A DNA stretch of 64,000 nt. It comes from JAGVPT01 sp964439265 (GTDB lineage: Bacteria; Bacteroidota; Ignavibacteria; UBA10030; UBA8401). The DNA lies in assembly GCA_964439265.1 (NCBI GenBank), contig CAYTOA010000009.1:21360-85359 (forward strand). Reading direction: 5' to 3'. The notes under the pieces are model-generated. The model saw only the letters and a program-made list of their open reading frames with translations. It was not told where the DNA came from and did not search any database. The translations under genes were made by a program, and so were the position numbers. Positions 44,561 through 53,903 of this stretch are shown in pieces. Numbering within the stretch: the stretch's first letter is position 1; every line of letters starts with the position of its first letter.

Positions 44561-44616
44561 TATATTTCTCCTATAAGAATAGATGGTATAAATAGTGAAC
44601 GATGGTCTCTCGATTT

Positions 44617-45549
44617 CTAATGCGCATGTTCTTCGTGCGCATCATGGCCTTCCGACTGCATGCCGAGCCCCATAAAGAGCGAGGTGAGCATGGTAAAGAT
44701 GTACGCTTGGAGGAACGCCACAAATAGTTCAAGGCAGTCGATCCCGAGTGTGAATAAAACCGACGGAACCGATACTGCATATCCTAACGTTGTAGAAATT
44801 TTTCCAAAAATAAAGATCAATCCGAGGAGCGAAACGACGACGATGTGCCCGCCGGTCATGTTCGCAAACAAACGAATGCAGAGAGCAAATGCCTTTGTGA
44901 ACGTACCCAAGATTTCAATCGGGATCATGATGGGCCACAACAGCCAATGGACGCCGCCGGTAAAATGGGCGAAATAATGACCGATCCCCTGAGCGCGGAT
45001 CGCCGAAGCCTGAATCATGATATAGGCAATAATCGCAAGGCCCGCCGTTACGCTGACGTTACCCGTTGCCGATGCCCCATAAGGTACAAGCCCGAGCAGA
45101 TTCATCAAAAGAATAAAGAAAAACGTCGTCAACAAGTACGGAAGATATCTCAGCCCGCCGGGTCCCATGTTGGGGATCGCGATCTCATCCCTCACAAACA
45201 CGACAAAGATTTCGATGAGATTGCCGAAGCCCGTCGGTACGGCGTTTTTCTTATTCTTCCTTGCAACGATAGCCAGGATGACGACGAGCAAAACTGCCGC
45301 AAGCCACAAGAAGACAACATGCTTCGTGATCGACATATCGATCCCCAGAAAATGCAGGTGCGGAAGATCGATCCGCCCGAACGGGGTTTCCAGCTCATGC
45401 GCATCCTGGACGTGCTTGAGCAAATGAGTGAAAAGATTCTCGCTCTCTTCGTGCGCAGCGGCAACGCGGGCAGTATCGGCGATCACCGCAGCGGAGTCGG
45501 CAGCGGCACGAGCCGTGATTTGATTGTCAAAAAGAAACAATGACGCCAC
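44617..45549 (-). CDS. atpB: ATP synthase F0 a subunit
   Basis: A 310-residue membrane protein forming the proton half-channels. The essential Arg is in ALCIRLFANMTGGHIVVVSLLGL. It has an N-terminal extension of about 70 residues before the first membrane segment, rich in Ala, His and acidic residues, typical of Bacteroidota-type atpB. The C-terminal tail is His/Glu-rich (GHDAHEEHAH). Start is GTG at 45549, with GAAGGA just upstream. Confidence 0.95.
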   Translation of the reverse strand: MASLFLFDNQITARAAADSAAVIADTARVAAAHEESENLFTHLLKHVQDAHELETPFGRIDLPHLHFLGIDMSITKHVVFLWLAAVLLVVILAIVARKNKKNAVPTGFGNLIEIFVVFVRDEIAIPNMGPGGLRYLPYLLTTFFFILLMNLLGLVPYGASATGNVSVTAGLAIIAYIMIQASAIRAQGIGHYFAHFTGGVHWLLWPIMIPIEILGTFTKAFALCIRLFANMTGGHIVVVSLLGLIFIFGKISTTLGYAVSVPSVLFTLGIDCLELFVAFLQAYIFTMLTSLFMGLGMQSEGHDAHEEHAH

Positions 45550-45553
45550 GACG

Positions 45554-45964
45554 TTATCCTTCGTTTTTATTACCCAGTTTTTTCTGCATGAACATCACTT
45601 CAAGAATCAGGAACAGAACATAATACCCCATCAACGAAATCACCAGAGGAACGGCCTGAAAATGAAATACTTCTATCAGTACCATCAACGCCGTGAGCAT
45701 CCCCAGCATGCGAAGCCCCATCCCGCCGAGTACCGCTTTCAGGAACACCGTGTACGATTTGTCGATCGAGTATTCGATCGCCGCGTAACCTGCCAGCACA
45801 TTTGCCACGCTTATCATGACCCCTGCGATGTAGGCGTGAATAACTTCTGCTGAAGCATACACAAAGAGCGGATAGACTGAGAGCACCGCGCTCAGGAGAA
45901 CAACAACGGCGATTTGACGCAGAAAAGAGACATCAAACTTTATTGTGTTGTTTTCGTTCGGCAT
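45554..45964 (-). CDS. AtpI-like membrane protein of the ATP synthase operon
   Basis: A 136-residue protein with four hydrophobic segments, found just before atpB, where atpI belongs. Such proteins assist assembly of the c ring or take up magnesium, depending on the species. Sequence conservation in the family is low, so the assignment depends on topology and position. It overlaps the preceding gene by 32 nt. Confidence 0.75.
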   Translation of the reverse strand: MPNENNTIKFDVSFLRQIAVVVLLSAVLSVYPLFVYASAEVIHAYIAGVMISVANVLAGYAAIEYSIDKSYTVFLKAVLGGMGLRMLGMLTALMVLIEVFHFQAVPLVISLMGYYVLFLILEVMFMQKKLGNKNEG

Positions 45965-46214
45965 CCAATGCGTCTTGCTGTTGACCTAACTTCATGACCG
46001 AAGTTATGAATTTGACCATTCCGCCGACTCCGCCGATCAGCAGCCCGCCGAACATCAGCCATGGCGACGTACCCAACCGGCCGTCCAACCACTTTCCGAG
46101 AAAAAAAAAGACAACGATGGAAAGAGCGAGTTGAATTCCCAATGTGAGAAACGGGGCAAGATTCTGCAGCGTTTTGCGATCGCCCGTGGACAGCTTATTG
46201 TCAGGCTGTTCCAT
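45933..46214 (-). CDS. AtpZ/AtpI-family ATP synthase accessory protein
   Basis: A 93-residue protein with two membrane segments (about 23-40 and 49-70). The GKWLDGRLGTSPWLMFGGLLIGGVGGM hairpin, with its conserved Asp and Gly residues, is the hallmark of AtpZ-type 'F0F1-ATPase subunit' proteins. These sit at the head of atp operons and may help magnesium or c-ring handling. It starts the F0 part of the operon, 12 nt after the bactofilin stop. Confidence 0.85.
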   Translation of the reverse strand: MEQPDNKLSTGDRKTLQNLAPFLTLGIQLALSIVVFFFLGKWLDGRLGTSPWLMFGGLLIGGVGGMVKFITSVMKLGQQQDALDAERKQHNKV

Positions 46215-46226
46215 TTCCTCACCGTC

Positions 46227-46595
46227 CTAGTATTTCTGGATGTCGTGATTCGAAGCGCGCGCATCCGACATGGAGATCTTCCCGTCAAACACGGCGCCCT
46301 CGTCAATCACCAGACGCGCCGACCGTATATCGCCGCGAACCACCGCTTTGCCCTCGAAGACCAGCTTGTCGACGGCGATAATGTTCCCGCGGATCTTTCC
46401 GCCGACGGTCACGTTCTTCCCGTTGATATTGCCTTCGATTTCTCCTGTTAATCCGATCGCAACATTTTCGGCGGCGTGAAGTTCTCCCACCACTTTGCCG
46501 TCCACGCGGATATTTCCCTGCGTCCGGATCTTCCCCTCAATTGTCGTTCCTGAACCGATGAGATTTAATTCTTTTACTGCATTTTTGTCGGACAT
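46227..46595 (-). CDS. Bactofilin
   Basis: A 122-residue polymer-forming cytoskeletal protein. Its core (about 12-105) is a right-handed beta-helix built from repeats such as GTTIEGKIRTQGNIRVDG and AVVRGDIRSARLVIDEGAVFDGKI, with short disordered ends. Bactofilins position cell-wall enzymes. The LytM-type peptidase gene lies directly upstream (15-nt gap), a classic pairing. Confidence 0.93.
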   Translation of the reverse strand: MSDKNAVKELNLIGSGTTIEGKIRTQGNIRVDGKVVGELHAAENVAIGLTGEIEGNINGKNVTVGGKIRGNIIAVDKLVFEGKAVVRGDIRSARLVIDEGAVFDGKISMSDARASNHDIQKY

Positions 46596-46610
46596 GTCGG
46601 CGTTCCTTAA

Positions 46611-47501
46611 TCACAGAGTTTCAATTGCTATCATGTACTCATCCGGATTTTGCGGCTGGCCGTCTTTCCATAATTCAAAATGAAGATGCGGGCCGTAACT
46701 CGTATTACCCGAATTCCCGAGGAGCGCTATTGGCTCTCCTCGCTTGACGAACTCGCTCGCGGATTTCAGCAGCGATTGGTTATGTTTGTAAATCGTGAAA
46801 TAGCCGCTGCCGTGCGAGAGTATGATCATGTTGCCGTCGTCATACGTCCATCCGGAAAAAACGACGTACCCATCGGCGGCTGCACTAATTATTGATCCGC
46901 GGCGGCCTGCGTAATCGATCCCAAAATGTCTCCGCGCGTCGTCAAACCCCTGCGAGACATAGCCGACGACCGGCGGATAGAGCGGAAACGATGCCTGAAA
47001 CGATTTCTTTGTCGGCGTCCGCTCCGGCGCAAATCCAGCCGCAGCGGTCTCCGTTCTCTGCTGAGGCTCTCTCTCGGTTTGCTGCTGCACTTGCTGAGTC
47101 TCTCCTTGAGGAGGTGCAGCAATTTCTTCGCTCACGTCGTTTGAGGCCGCAGTGTCTTTTTTCAAGTCGTCCCCGAGCGCACCGCGCAGCTTGCGGTTAT
47201 ACTCCCGGAGCACAATAAACTCCTCTGAAACCTTGCTCAGCCGTGTCTGTAAATCGTACAGCTGATTCCCGTACCGCTTCTGAATTTCAGAGTTTGAGAT
47301 CGGAACCAACATGCCGAGCGGCGTGTATCCCAGCAGGAGTGCAACAGCAACCATGATCACAACAACAAATCCGCTGACAAGGGCGACGAGCCCCCCTACT
47401 GTCAGCGCGAACGCCCGCTTTTCCCCGGCATCTCCCTGCGGAATGACAAGAATCTCAAATTTCCGCTCTTTTGATATATGATGATCGCGTTCAGCAGACA
47501 T
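46611..47501 (-). CDS. M23-family (LytM-type) cell-wall peptidase
   Basis: A 296-residue protein with an N-terminal cytoplasmic stretch, one membrane segment (about 33-57), a coiled coil (about 68-100), a Gln/Thr-rich linker, and a C-terminal M23 domain. The zinc ligands are intact: HFGID (His192, Asp196) and HLHFEL (His272, His274). It cleaves peptidoglycan cross-bridges or activates amidases. It pairs with the bactofilin downstream, so the two may shape the cell together. Confidence 0.93.
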   Translation of the reverse strand: MSAERDHHISKERKFEILVIPQGDAGEKRAFALTVGGLVALVSGFVVVIMVAVALLLGYTPLGMLVPISNSEIQKRYGNQLYDLQTRLSKVSEEFIVLREYNRKLRGALGDDLKKDTAASNDVSEEIAAPPQGETQQVQQQTEREPQQRTETAAAGFAPERTPTKKSFQASFPLYPPVVGYVSQGFDDARRHFGIDYAGRRGSIISAAADGYVVFSGWTYDDGNMIILSHGSGYFTIYKHNQSLLKSASEFVKRGEPIALLGNSGNTSYGPHLHFELWKDGQPQNPDEYMIAIETL

Positions 47502-47592
47502 CCTGTATCGGCACTCCGCTCAGTTTCCGTCCTATTTCCCCCAAAAAAAATCAAAAATCGAACTATAAATATACTCAAGGTGGGTTACAATG

Positions 47593-49032
47593 TCAACGTG
47601 TATTTGGGGTGTAACCTTGTTTGTTCGTGAACTGGATCCCAAATCTCTGTTGGTTGGCGGGAATAACTTGTTCCGCGACAGGTTGGAAGGAAGCAGATCT
47701 TGACCGAAGAGTGAAAATCTCGCCGAGCCAGCCGGCAACATAGATGAGACAGATAAGCGTGAATGTCAGCAATTGCATTTTCGCACGTTGGAATGTTTTT
47801 TCGCGGAGAATGAACCATCCGTATGAGGCGGCTAAAATAAATATAGGCACGATCGGGAAACGATAACGGGCATCGGCATAATAAATCAGGTGGACTCCGA
47901 TCCAATACAAAACGAGAGCGCGAAGAAGGAAGATACTTCTTTCGTCTTTCTTCGCCGAACAGACCAATCCAAATGTTCCCAAGAGTATGACTGCAACGTA
48001 CGGCAGGTGAAGAACAACGATGTCTGCAATGGAAAGCCGGGAAAAGATGCTGCCGGAATTCTGGATATTTGCCCATTCGGCCTTGTATTCCATCGTTGTG
48101 AGAAGCCAATAATCGGCAGCGAAAAAGTGTGCGAATTTTTTTCCCTCTAGAAGAAGAAACTCGAGCGGATGCGACCGGATAAAGTCAAGTCCAAGTTTGA
48201 ACCCTAAGTCGGACCGGTCAAAATCATCAGTTACGGGGACGAGCGGATTCCCTTGTTCGGGAAATGAATACGCCCCGTTTGCCCCCTGATGATTTCCGAT
48301 CCAAAAATTTACCCCTGCATTGCTCGTAAGAGACGCTCTGTGAAACTCATGGAAATTCCTGGCAAGCCAAGGAGAAACTGCGAGGAACGCCACGGCTGCA
48401 ACGAAGGCGAACGACCGCATGTTTGCACGGAACGGAATTCCATTCTTCCAGCGGTACACAACAAATACCAGCGGTAACAGTGCTGCCGTCGGACGGATCA
48501 ACACGCCGACGCCGGTCAACACCCCAAGCATAAGTGAGTCCCGCCACAACGGAATCTCATTCCTTTCATGGACAACCATCCATACGATCAGCAGCAGGAC
48601 TGTTGTAAAGATCGTTTCTGTCATCAAATGAGAAATGTATAATATCTGTATCGGAAATACGGCGAGCATGGCAGCCGCAACCAGGCCAGCCTTTTCGGAG
48701 AACATTTTCTTTCCGATGCCGAACAACAAGAGGCACGAGAAGACGTCCGCGATGACCTGGAGAGTTCGCATCGGCGTCTTCGATTCGCCGAAGACGGCGT
48801 AGGTGGCGGCAAGAAGAAAAGGATAACCTGGAGGGCGGAATGCGGTTGGATGACCATCGAGAGCAAATCCGCCGCCGTTCGCTAACGACCGGGCTATAGC
48901 ATCATAGTCCCTGTCGTCGGAAGTAAGCGGAGGATGGAACAATGCCGCAGAAGCAGCGCGCAAGATCACCGCGATGAAAAGAATTCCAAAAAGAATCTTA
49001 CGATTCTCGGGTGACGCTGCGAAAAATCTCAT
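47593..49032 (-). CDS. Membrane glycosyltransferase of the GT39/ArnT-like family
   Basis: A 479-residue polytopic protein with about ten hydrophobic segments. Family features are the periplasmic DDRDYDAIARSLANG near residue 40, carrying the catalytic Asp pair region, and PTAFRPPGYPFLLA. ArnT/PMT-type enzymes transfer sugars from lipid-linked donors to lipid A or proteins. The substrate is not identifiable. The 91-bp spacer to the M23 gene has a GGTTACA/TGTAACC hairpin that overlaps its stop codon. Confidence 0.85.
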   Translation of the reverse strand: MRFFAASPENRKILFGILFIAVILRAASAALFHPPLTSDDRDYDAIARSLANGGGFALDGHPTAFRPPGYPFLLAATYAVFGESKTPMRTLQVIADVFSCLLLFGIGKKMFSEKAGLVAAAMLAVFPIQILYISHLMTETIFTTVLLLIVWMVVHERNEIPLWRDSLMLGVLTGVGVLIRPTAALLPLVFVVYRWKNGIPFRANMRSFAFVAAVAFLAVSPWLARNFHEFHRASLTSNAGVNFWIGNHQGANGAYSFPEQGNPLVPVTDDFDRSDLGFKLGLDFIRSHPLEFLLLEGKKFAHFFAADYWLLTTMEYKAEWANIQNSGSIFSRLSIADIVVLHLPYVAVILLGTFGLVCSAKKDERSIFLLRALVLYWIGVHLIYYADARYRFPIVPIFILAASYGWFILREKTFQRAKMQLLTFTLICLIYVAGWLGEIFTLRSRSASFQPVAEQVIPANQQRFGIQFTNKQGYTPNTR

Positions 49033-49065
49033 GGAGTGGCAATCTTCGGTCTGGAAGTGTACACG

Positions 49066-50190
49066 TTATTTGGCCCATCCGTGTTCTTCTATTTTCTCTT
49101 CGATGAACTTCTTCATCGCGTTCTTGTAGATATCCCGGGAGAACTGGAGCGCCCTGTTCCGGATCTTTTCCGGGTCGAAGCGCATCAATTCCGTTTTTGA
49201 CACCGCTTGTTCGAGAGCGTCGGCCGTTTGTTCATAGAAAAAAACTCCCGAAATCCCGTCCTGCACCGTTTCCAACGTTCCCCCTTTTCCGTAGGCGATG
49301 ACCGGCTTTCCGCTCGCCATCGCCTCAAGGGGAACGATCCCGAAATCTTCTTCCCCTGGAAAAACGAGCGCAGTACAACCTGCATACAGCGAAACGAGCT
49401 CGTCATCGCTCTTCCATCCGGCAAATTCAACCGTTGGTCCCGCGAGCCGCCGAAGTTTCTCTTCGTCCGGACCTTTTCCCACAATCACAAGCCGTTTTCC
49501 GGTATTGTTGAACGCCTTCACCGCAAGGTCAACTTTCTTGTACGGCACGAGCGCGCTCACAATTAAATAGTATCCTTCGTTCTTTCCCGACGGCTGAAAT
49601 TGTCCGGTGTCAACAGGGGGAAAAATTATCTGCGCATCGCGTCCATAATGCCGGCGGATCCGCTGGCGAACATGGTCCGAGATTGCGACGAAATGATGAA
49701 CCCGGCCGGCGGTTCTTCTATCCCATGCTCTGAGCAAGGGTGCAGCTGTGCTCATCGCCAGGCGGACCGCAAATCCAGCCTGCCCCTTGCCAAAGTATTC
49801 ATCATACATTTCATAGACGTATCGCATCGGAGTGAAGCAATAACAAAGATGGAGGGCATTACCGCGCGGTCTCGCCCCCTTGGCAACGCAGTGGCTCGTA
49901 GAGATGAGGAGGTCGAAACCGGAGAAATCAAAGGAATTGATCGCTATCGGAAAGAGGGGAAGATACATTCTGTACTTTTCTTCGACAAACGGAAAACGCT
50001 GCAGGAAGGATGTATGAATCGTCTTCGACTCGATGAGCGGAGACATCGCCCCCTTCACGTGGAGGAGCGTGTATATCGGTGCGTCGGGAAAAAGCTCGCA
50101 CAGGACTTCCAGGCACTTCTCGCCGCCCCGCATACCTGTGAGCCAATCGTGCACCAACGCGACACGTAACGGCCGATTTGAGATGCCCAT
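49066..50190 (-). CDS. GT4-family glycosyltransferase
   Basis: A 374-residue GT-B fold enzyme. It starts with LRVALVHDWLTGMRGGEKCLE and has LVPYKKVDLAVKAFNNTGKRLVIVGKGPDE and the EDFGIVPLEAMASGKPVIAYGKGG nucleotide-sugar site with the catalytic Glu pair (about residues 280-290). It probably builds LPS, capsule or exopolysaccharide. ATG 50190 is preferred over the adjacent GTG. It is 33 nt upstream of the GT39 gene in the same direction, so the pair forms an operon. Confidence 0.9.
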   Translation of the reverse strand: MGISNRPLRVALVHDWLTGMRGGEKCLEVLCELFPDAPIYTLLHVKGAMSPLIESKTIHTSFLQRFPFVEEKYRMYLPLFPIAINSFDFSGFDLLISTSHCVAKGARPRGNALHLCYCFTPMRYVYEMYDEYFGKGQAGFAVRLAMSTAAPLLRAWDRRTAGRVHHFVAISDHVRQRIRRHYGRDAQIIFPPVDTGQFQPSGKNEGYYLIVSALVPYKKVDLAVKAFNNTGKRLVIVGKGPDEEKLRRLAGPTVEFAGWKSDDELVSLYAGCTALVFPGEEDFGIVPLEAMASGKPVIAYGKGGTLETVQDGISGVFFYEQTADALEQAVSKTELMRFDPEKIRNRALQFSRDIYKNAMKKFIEEKIEEHGWAK

Positions 50191-50361
50191 CACAATCTTT
50201 TCAAAAAAATGTGACGAAAATATACAAAGATTGATGCGAGAATCAAAACATTGCGGGACATGAAAAACCTTCGGTCCGCCTCATCCCCCAAAGCTTGCTA
50301 AAGGTTTCATCGCTCTGTATATTAAAAATGTCGATGCTGCAGACCAATTCCGGTTTACTTC

Positions 50362-51516
50362 ATGGAACACTATAATCTCCCTTTATACCGCTCGTGGTTC
50401 CCTTTCCTTTCCACAGGAAAAATCTGGATGAACCATGCCGCGATAAGTCCGCTTTCACGTCGGGTAAGCGAAGCCGTCGCACAGTATCTTCATCGAAGGG
50501 AGGTCGAGGAAATCGACACGTACGTTTCGTCACTTCCGATCGTAGCGAAAACGAAGGAGAACCTTGGAACGATGATCGGCGCGTCTTCAGACCGCATCGC
50601 CTTCGCGGGGAATACCTCGGACGGATTGAACGTCCTCGCCGCCGGCATGGAATGGCACACGGGCGACCGGATCGTTCTGAACGACAGCGAATTTCCGTCA
50701 AACATCGTCCCCTTCATCAACCTCAGACGCCACGGAGTCGAAATAGATTTTCTCAAAACACAGAACGGGGAAATTACGCCGGAGCGTATCGAAGAGCTCA
50801 TTACGCCGCGCACCCGCCTTGTTTCGCTGAGTTTTGTGCAGTTTCTTTCCGGGTTCCGTGCAGACCTCGAAGCGATCGGCAGCGTGTGCAAAAAACACGG
50901 CGTCATCTTCTGCGTTGACGCAATCCAGGGACTCGGGGCTTCCCCGCTTAACGTTCGTTCATCGAACATCGACTTTCTTTCATGTGGAGGCCCAAAATGG
51001 CTGATGGCTTTGATGGGGATCGGCTTCATTTATGTCTCCGAGGAGATGCAGCAGCGCATTCACCAGGCGCACGCAGGATGGACCAGCAATAGAAATTTTT
51101 TTGGCGATTTTTTTACGTACCGGATCGATTTCGACGAGACAGCCCGGAGGTACGAAAACGGCACTCAGAACTATACGGGTATCGTCGCCCTGAGCGAGTC
51201 GACCTCAACCCTGCTTGAGGTTGGAATTGACAAAATAGAGGGGCACCTCCATCACATCACCGATAATATCATCGCCGGCGTCGATGAAGCCGGTTTCGAT
51301 GTTGTGACACCGCGCGAGCGTTCGAAACGGGCGGGCATTGTCACGTTCAAATGCCCCAATACGCGAGAATTATTCGATTCTCTTGTAAAAGAAAACATCA
51401 TCGTCTCTCTTCGCGAGGGAATGATCCGCGTCGCCCCTCATTTCTACAACTCGCTCGACGAGGCTGCCGCGTTTCATTCCGTTCTTCTCCAACATAGAAA
51501 GACGGCAGCGGCATGA
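50362..51516 (+). CDS. Class V PLP-dependent aminotransferase
   Basis: A 384-residue enzyme of the class V family (NifS/SufS, isopenicillin N epimerase-like). The PLP Lys is Lys212 in SCGGPKWLMAL, the conserved Asp is in FCVDAIQGLG, and the N-terminal MNHAAISPLS recalls the 'N-A-A' start of the epimerase/kynureninase side. There is no active-site Cys loop of the SufS type in the usual place, so it may not be a cysteine desulfurase. Its stop overlaps the next gene by 4 nt (ATGA), so they are co-translated. Confidence 0.85.
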   Translation: MEHYNLPLYRSWFPFLSTGKIWMNHAAISPLSRRVSEAVAQYLHRREVEEIDTYVSSLPIVAKTKENLGTMIGASSDRIAFAGNTSDGLNVLAAGMEWHTGDRIVLNDSEFPSNIVPFINLRRHGVEIDFLKTQNGEITPERIEELITPRTRLVSLSFVQFLSGFRADLEAIGSVCKKHGVIFCVDAIQGLGASPLNVRSSNIDFLSCGGPKWLMALMGIGFIYVSEEMQQRIHQAHAGWTSNRNFFGDFFTYRIDFDETARRYENGTQNYTGIVALSESTSTLLEVGIDKIEGHLHHITDNIIAGVDEAGFDVVTPRERSKRAGIVTFKCPNTRELFDSLVKENIIVSLREGMIRVAPHFYNSLDEAAAFHSVLLQHRKTAAA

Positions 51517-52421
51517 CATTAATCGCGGGGCTCTTCTTCGCCATTATTGCGTTCGCTTTTGCTGCAACACTCGTGATCTTCGCCGTCGGCCCGATCATGG
51601 TATTGAATCCCCGCCGGCGCGGCGAAGATTTTTATAGAAAGCGGGGCGAACCTCTTTCACCTGCGGACCTCCAGCTACCATTCCAGGAGTTCTGGTTCGA
51701 GAACAGGGATCATCAGCGACTTCACGCCTGGTTCATCCCCGCAAACGACGCAGCTCGGGGAACAATTTTTTACATGCACGGCGTCGGAGACAACAAGATC
51801 AGCGGACTCCGACTGGCGCAGGTATTTCATTCGCGTCATTTCAACGTGATGATGTACGATTCGCGTGCTCATGGCAGGAGCGAAGGGCGCTTCTGCACGT
51901 ACGGCTATTATGAAAAATTCGACGTTTCGAAGGCGATCGACGTTTTGACGGAACGGGAAAAACCGGGATTGGGGAACATCGGACTCTTCGGAACGTCGAT
52001 GGGTGCAGCGATCGCCGTGCAGGCAGCGGGCATTGAACCGCGGATCCGCGCCGTGGTTGCAGAAGGATGTTTTACAAACCTGCGCACCATCACTGTCGAC
52101 TATCAGAAACGACTGTTGTGGATGCCGTGGCATTTTCTCCGAAACGTCGCGATGAAACGGTCGGAACGCATCGCACATTTCAGACATCGCGATGTCTCAC
52201 CTCTCCGCTCGCTTGCAACCGTCAATGTTCCCATCATGTTTATTCACGGGAAGAAAGACGGCCGCATCAAATACCAGTACAGCGAAGAGCTCTATGCAAA
52301 TGCGCATGACCCGAAAGAGCTTTATCTGATCGACGGCGCGGACCATACCGACATCCACAATATTGCCCAAAAAGAATACGAAGAAAGTGTGGCCGGATTT
52401 TTCGAACGATGGCTGAAATAG
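51513..52421 (+). CDS. Alpha/beta-hydrolase, membrane-anchored
   Basis: A 302-residue serine hydrolase with an N-terminal membrane segment (about 3-27). It has a HG oxyanion segment (FYMHGVGDNK), nucleophile Ser162 in GTSMGAA, an Asp in a strand after VNVPIMFIHGKKDGR, and the catalytic His in IDGADHTDI. The substrate is unknown. It overlaps the aminotransferase gene, which suggests a joint pathway. Confidence 0.88.
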   Translation: MTLIAGLFFAIIAFAFAATLVIFAVGPIMVLNPRRRGEDFYRKRGEPLSPADLQLPFQEFWFENRDHQRLHAWFIPANDAARGTIFYMHGVGDNKISGLRLAQVFHSRHFNVMMYDSRAHGRSEGRFCTYGYYEKFDVSKAIDVLTEREKPGLGNIGLFGTSMGAAIAVQAAGIEPRIRAVVAEGCFTNLRTITVDYQKRLLWMPWHFLRNVAMKRSERIAHFRHRDVSPLRSLATVNVPIMFIHGKKDGRIKYQYSEELYANAHDPKELYLIDGADHTDIHNIAQKEYEESVAGFFERWLK

Positions 52422-52758
52422 TTTGCGCATCTTTTCACCCACTCACCTCAACGACACCCAGGTAGGAACCGTCCAGAAGTTTTCTTCGAACTATGAGGCT
52501 ATGTTTGACTTTTCGGAAATGTTCACACAAGATCCCCCGAGAGTCTCTCGTGACCACCAACACAATTCCCATTTGACTTTAGACCGTTTTCTCTCTACGT
52601 TTTTGCCAGACACTTCTTATTACTGCTTTCGTACACTCGGGAGGTTGTATGAAACACAGACCTGATTTTTGAATAATTCCCTAAATCTTTAAATCTTAAT
52701 GAACAAACGAGAGTTGTAATACTCCGGACATCACTTTGTCAAACATAGCGGGGTAGGT
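52422..52758. other. Intergenic region, 337 bp
   Basis: A spacer before the lipoprotein gene with the C/T-rich start of an open stretch at 52423 that has no features. I see no gene and no clear promoter. Confidence 0.4.
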
Positions 52759-53169
52759 ATGAAACATTGTATCCTCATCATTGCTTTCTTTTCGCTCCTG
52801 CTTTCCTCATGCGCTGAGCAGCAGATCGTCAACGCTCCGCCGTCGACGTATTATCTTGATCAGAATTTTCCAAACCCTTTCAAAGACTCAACCGTAGTAG
52901 AGTATGGTATTCCTTATGTCGAACCGAACAACCCGGCGCCGTGGATTCGCATCGTTGTTCTCGACCGATTCAACGAATTACAAGCCACACTTGTCGATAA
53001 CCCCAACCATCCGGCAGGCAGTAACTTTAGGGTAACCTGGGACGCCTTGGGCGCCAATGGTTTCACGGTGCCTACCGGCGTCTACTATATCGAACTGGAA
53101 CAGCTGCGTTTTCCGGCTGGATCAGGTGATGTTGCCGTTCTCAAACGAATTGCCGCACTCAAACAATAG
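52759..53169 (+). CDS. Lipoprotein consisting of a T9SS/FlgD-like domain
   Basis: A 136-residue protein with a lipoprotein signal (LLLSSC, Cys18). The whole mature part is one FlgD-Ig/T9SS type A-like domain: YYLDQNFPNPFKDSTVVEYG, a RVTWDALGANGFTVPTGVYYIELE stretch and a C-terminal KRIAALKQ. In other proteins of the group this domain is a C-terminal tail that sends cargo through T9SS. Here it is the entire protein and carries a lipid signal. It has a GGGGTAGGT ribosome-binding site. The barrel gene follows after 8 nt. Confidence 0.75.
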   Translation: MKHCILIIAFFSLLLSSCAEQQIVNAPPSTYYLDQNFPNPFKDSTVVEYGIPYVEPNNPAPWIRIVVLDRFNELQATLVDNPNHPAGSNFRVTWDALGANGFTVPTGVYYIELEQLRFPAGSGDVAVLKRIAALKQ

Positions 53170-53177
53170 GGGTTGCC

Positions 53178-53900
53178 ATGAAACATATTTTTTCGATTCT
53201 CATAAGTCTTTTCATAGCATTCGGTGCACAGGCACAGCATGCCGATTCTTCGGCCGTCGCTTCGAAATTTCGCTTCACACTTGGCTTCGGAATCGATGCG
53301 ATGAATCCCGACCAGATCAATGACCGCATCGCGACCTCGAATCAGGCACTCGGCAGTTTCGCGCAATCAATAAAATCAATGCCGGAGGTTTCGGCCGCGT
53401 TGACGATCAGGCCGAACCAGGACCAAAAGGTCGTCATTCTCCGCGGAGGATATCTTTGGGCTGAACGTGACTTTGCGTTCTCGCTGCCGGAAACGGATAC
53501 TTCTTCGACCCCGACAGGGAAAATAAAAGGGTTGATCAAAGAAACATATTCCGCCTATCCATTCTCGATCGGAATTGGTTTGTCGACTTTGACTTCAGAT
53601 CTCCAGGTGGAGATAGATTTTATTTATGCGTTGGGGTATGTCACTGAAGACGGATCGTATACAACTTCGGAAGGGACGACGAGCTCGTATTCAAATACGC
53701 TGTTTAGCCCAGCGTACGGTTTCCGGGTCGCCGCACAGACAAGCGTTCCGTTGACGCCGAACATCAGTATCGTGCTGGAAATCGCTTATCGCGGACTGAA
53801 GTTCGAGGATTTTGAAAACCAGCTCAATGCACAGCCATCGGATGTTGAGTATTCAATGAGCGGAATTTCGGGGAATGTCGGGATTACATTTACGCCGTGA
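53178..53900 (+). CDS. Predicted outer-membrane beta-barrel protein
   Basis: A 240-residue protein with a signal peptide (about 1-19, ending AQAQ). The mature part alternates aromatic and polar residues (FRFTLGFGIDAMNP, YGFRVAAQTSVPL, SGNVGITFTP) as in an OmpA-like small barrel. No enzyme motif is seen. It is co-transcribed with the T9SS-like lipoprotein directly upstream, suggesting a surface pair. It converges with rlmD with a 3-nt gap. Confidence 0.72.
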   Translation: MKHIFSILISLFIAFGAQAQHADSSAVASKFRFTLGFGIDAMNPDQINDRIATSNQALGSFAQSIKSMPEVSAALTIRPNQDQKVVILRGGYLWAERDFAFSLPETDTSSTPTGKIKGLIKETYSAYPFSIGIGLSTLTSDLQVEIDFIYALGYVTEDGSYTTSEGTTSSYSNTLFSPAYGFRVAAQTSVPLTPNISIVLEIAYRGLKFEDFENQLNAQPSDVEYSMSGISGNVGITFTP

Positions 53901-53903
53901 AAG

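Noticed and set aside
52423..52665. An 80-codon plus-strand frame in the spacer before the lipoprotein
   Set aside because: No motif, no partner and no good start signal.
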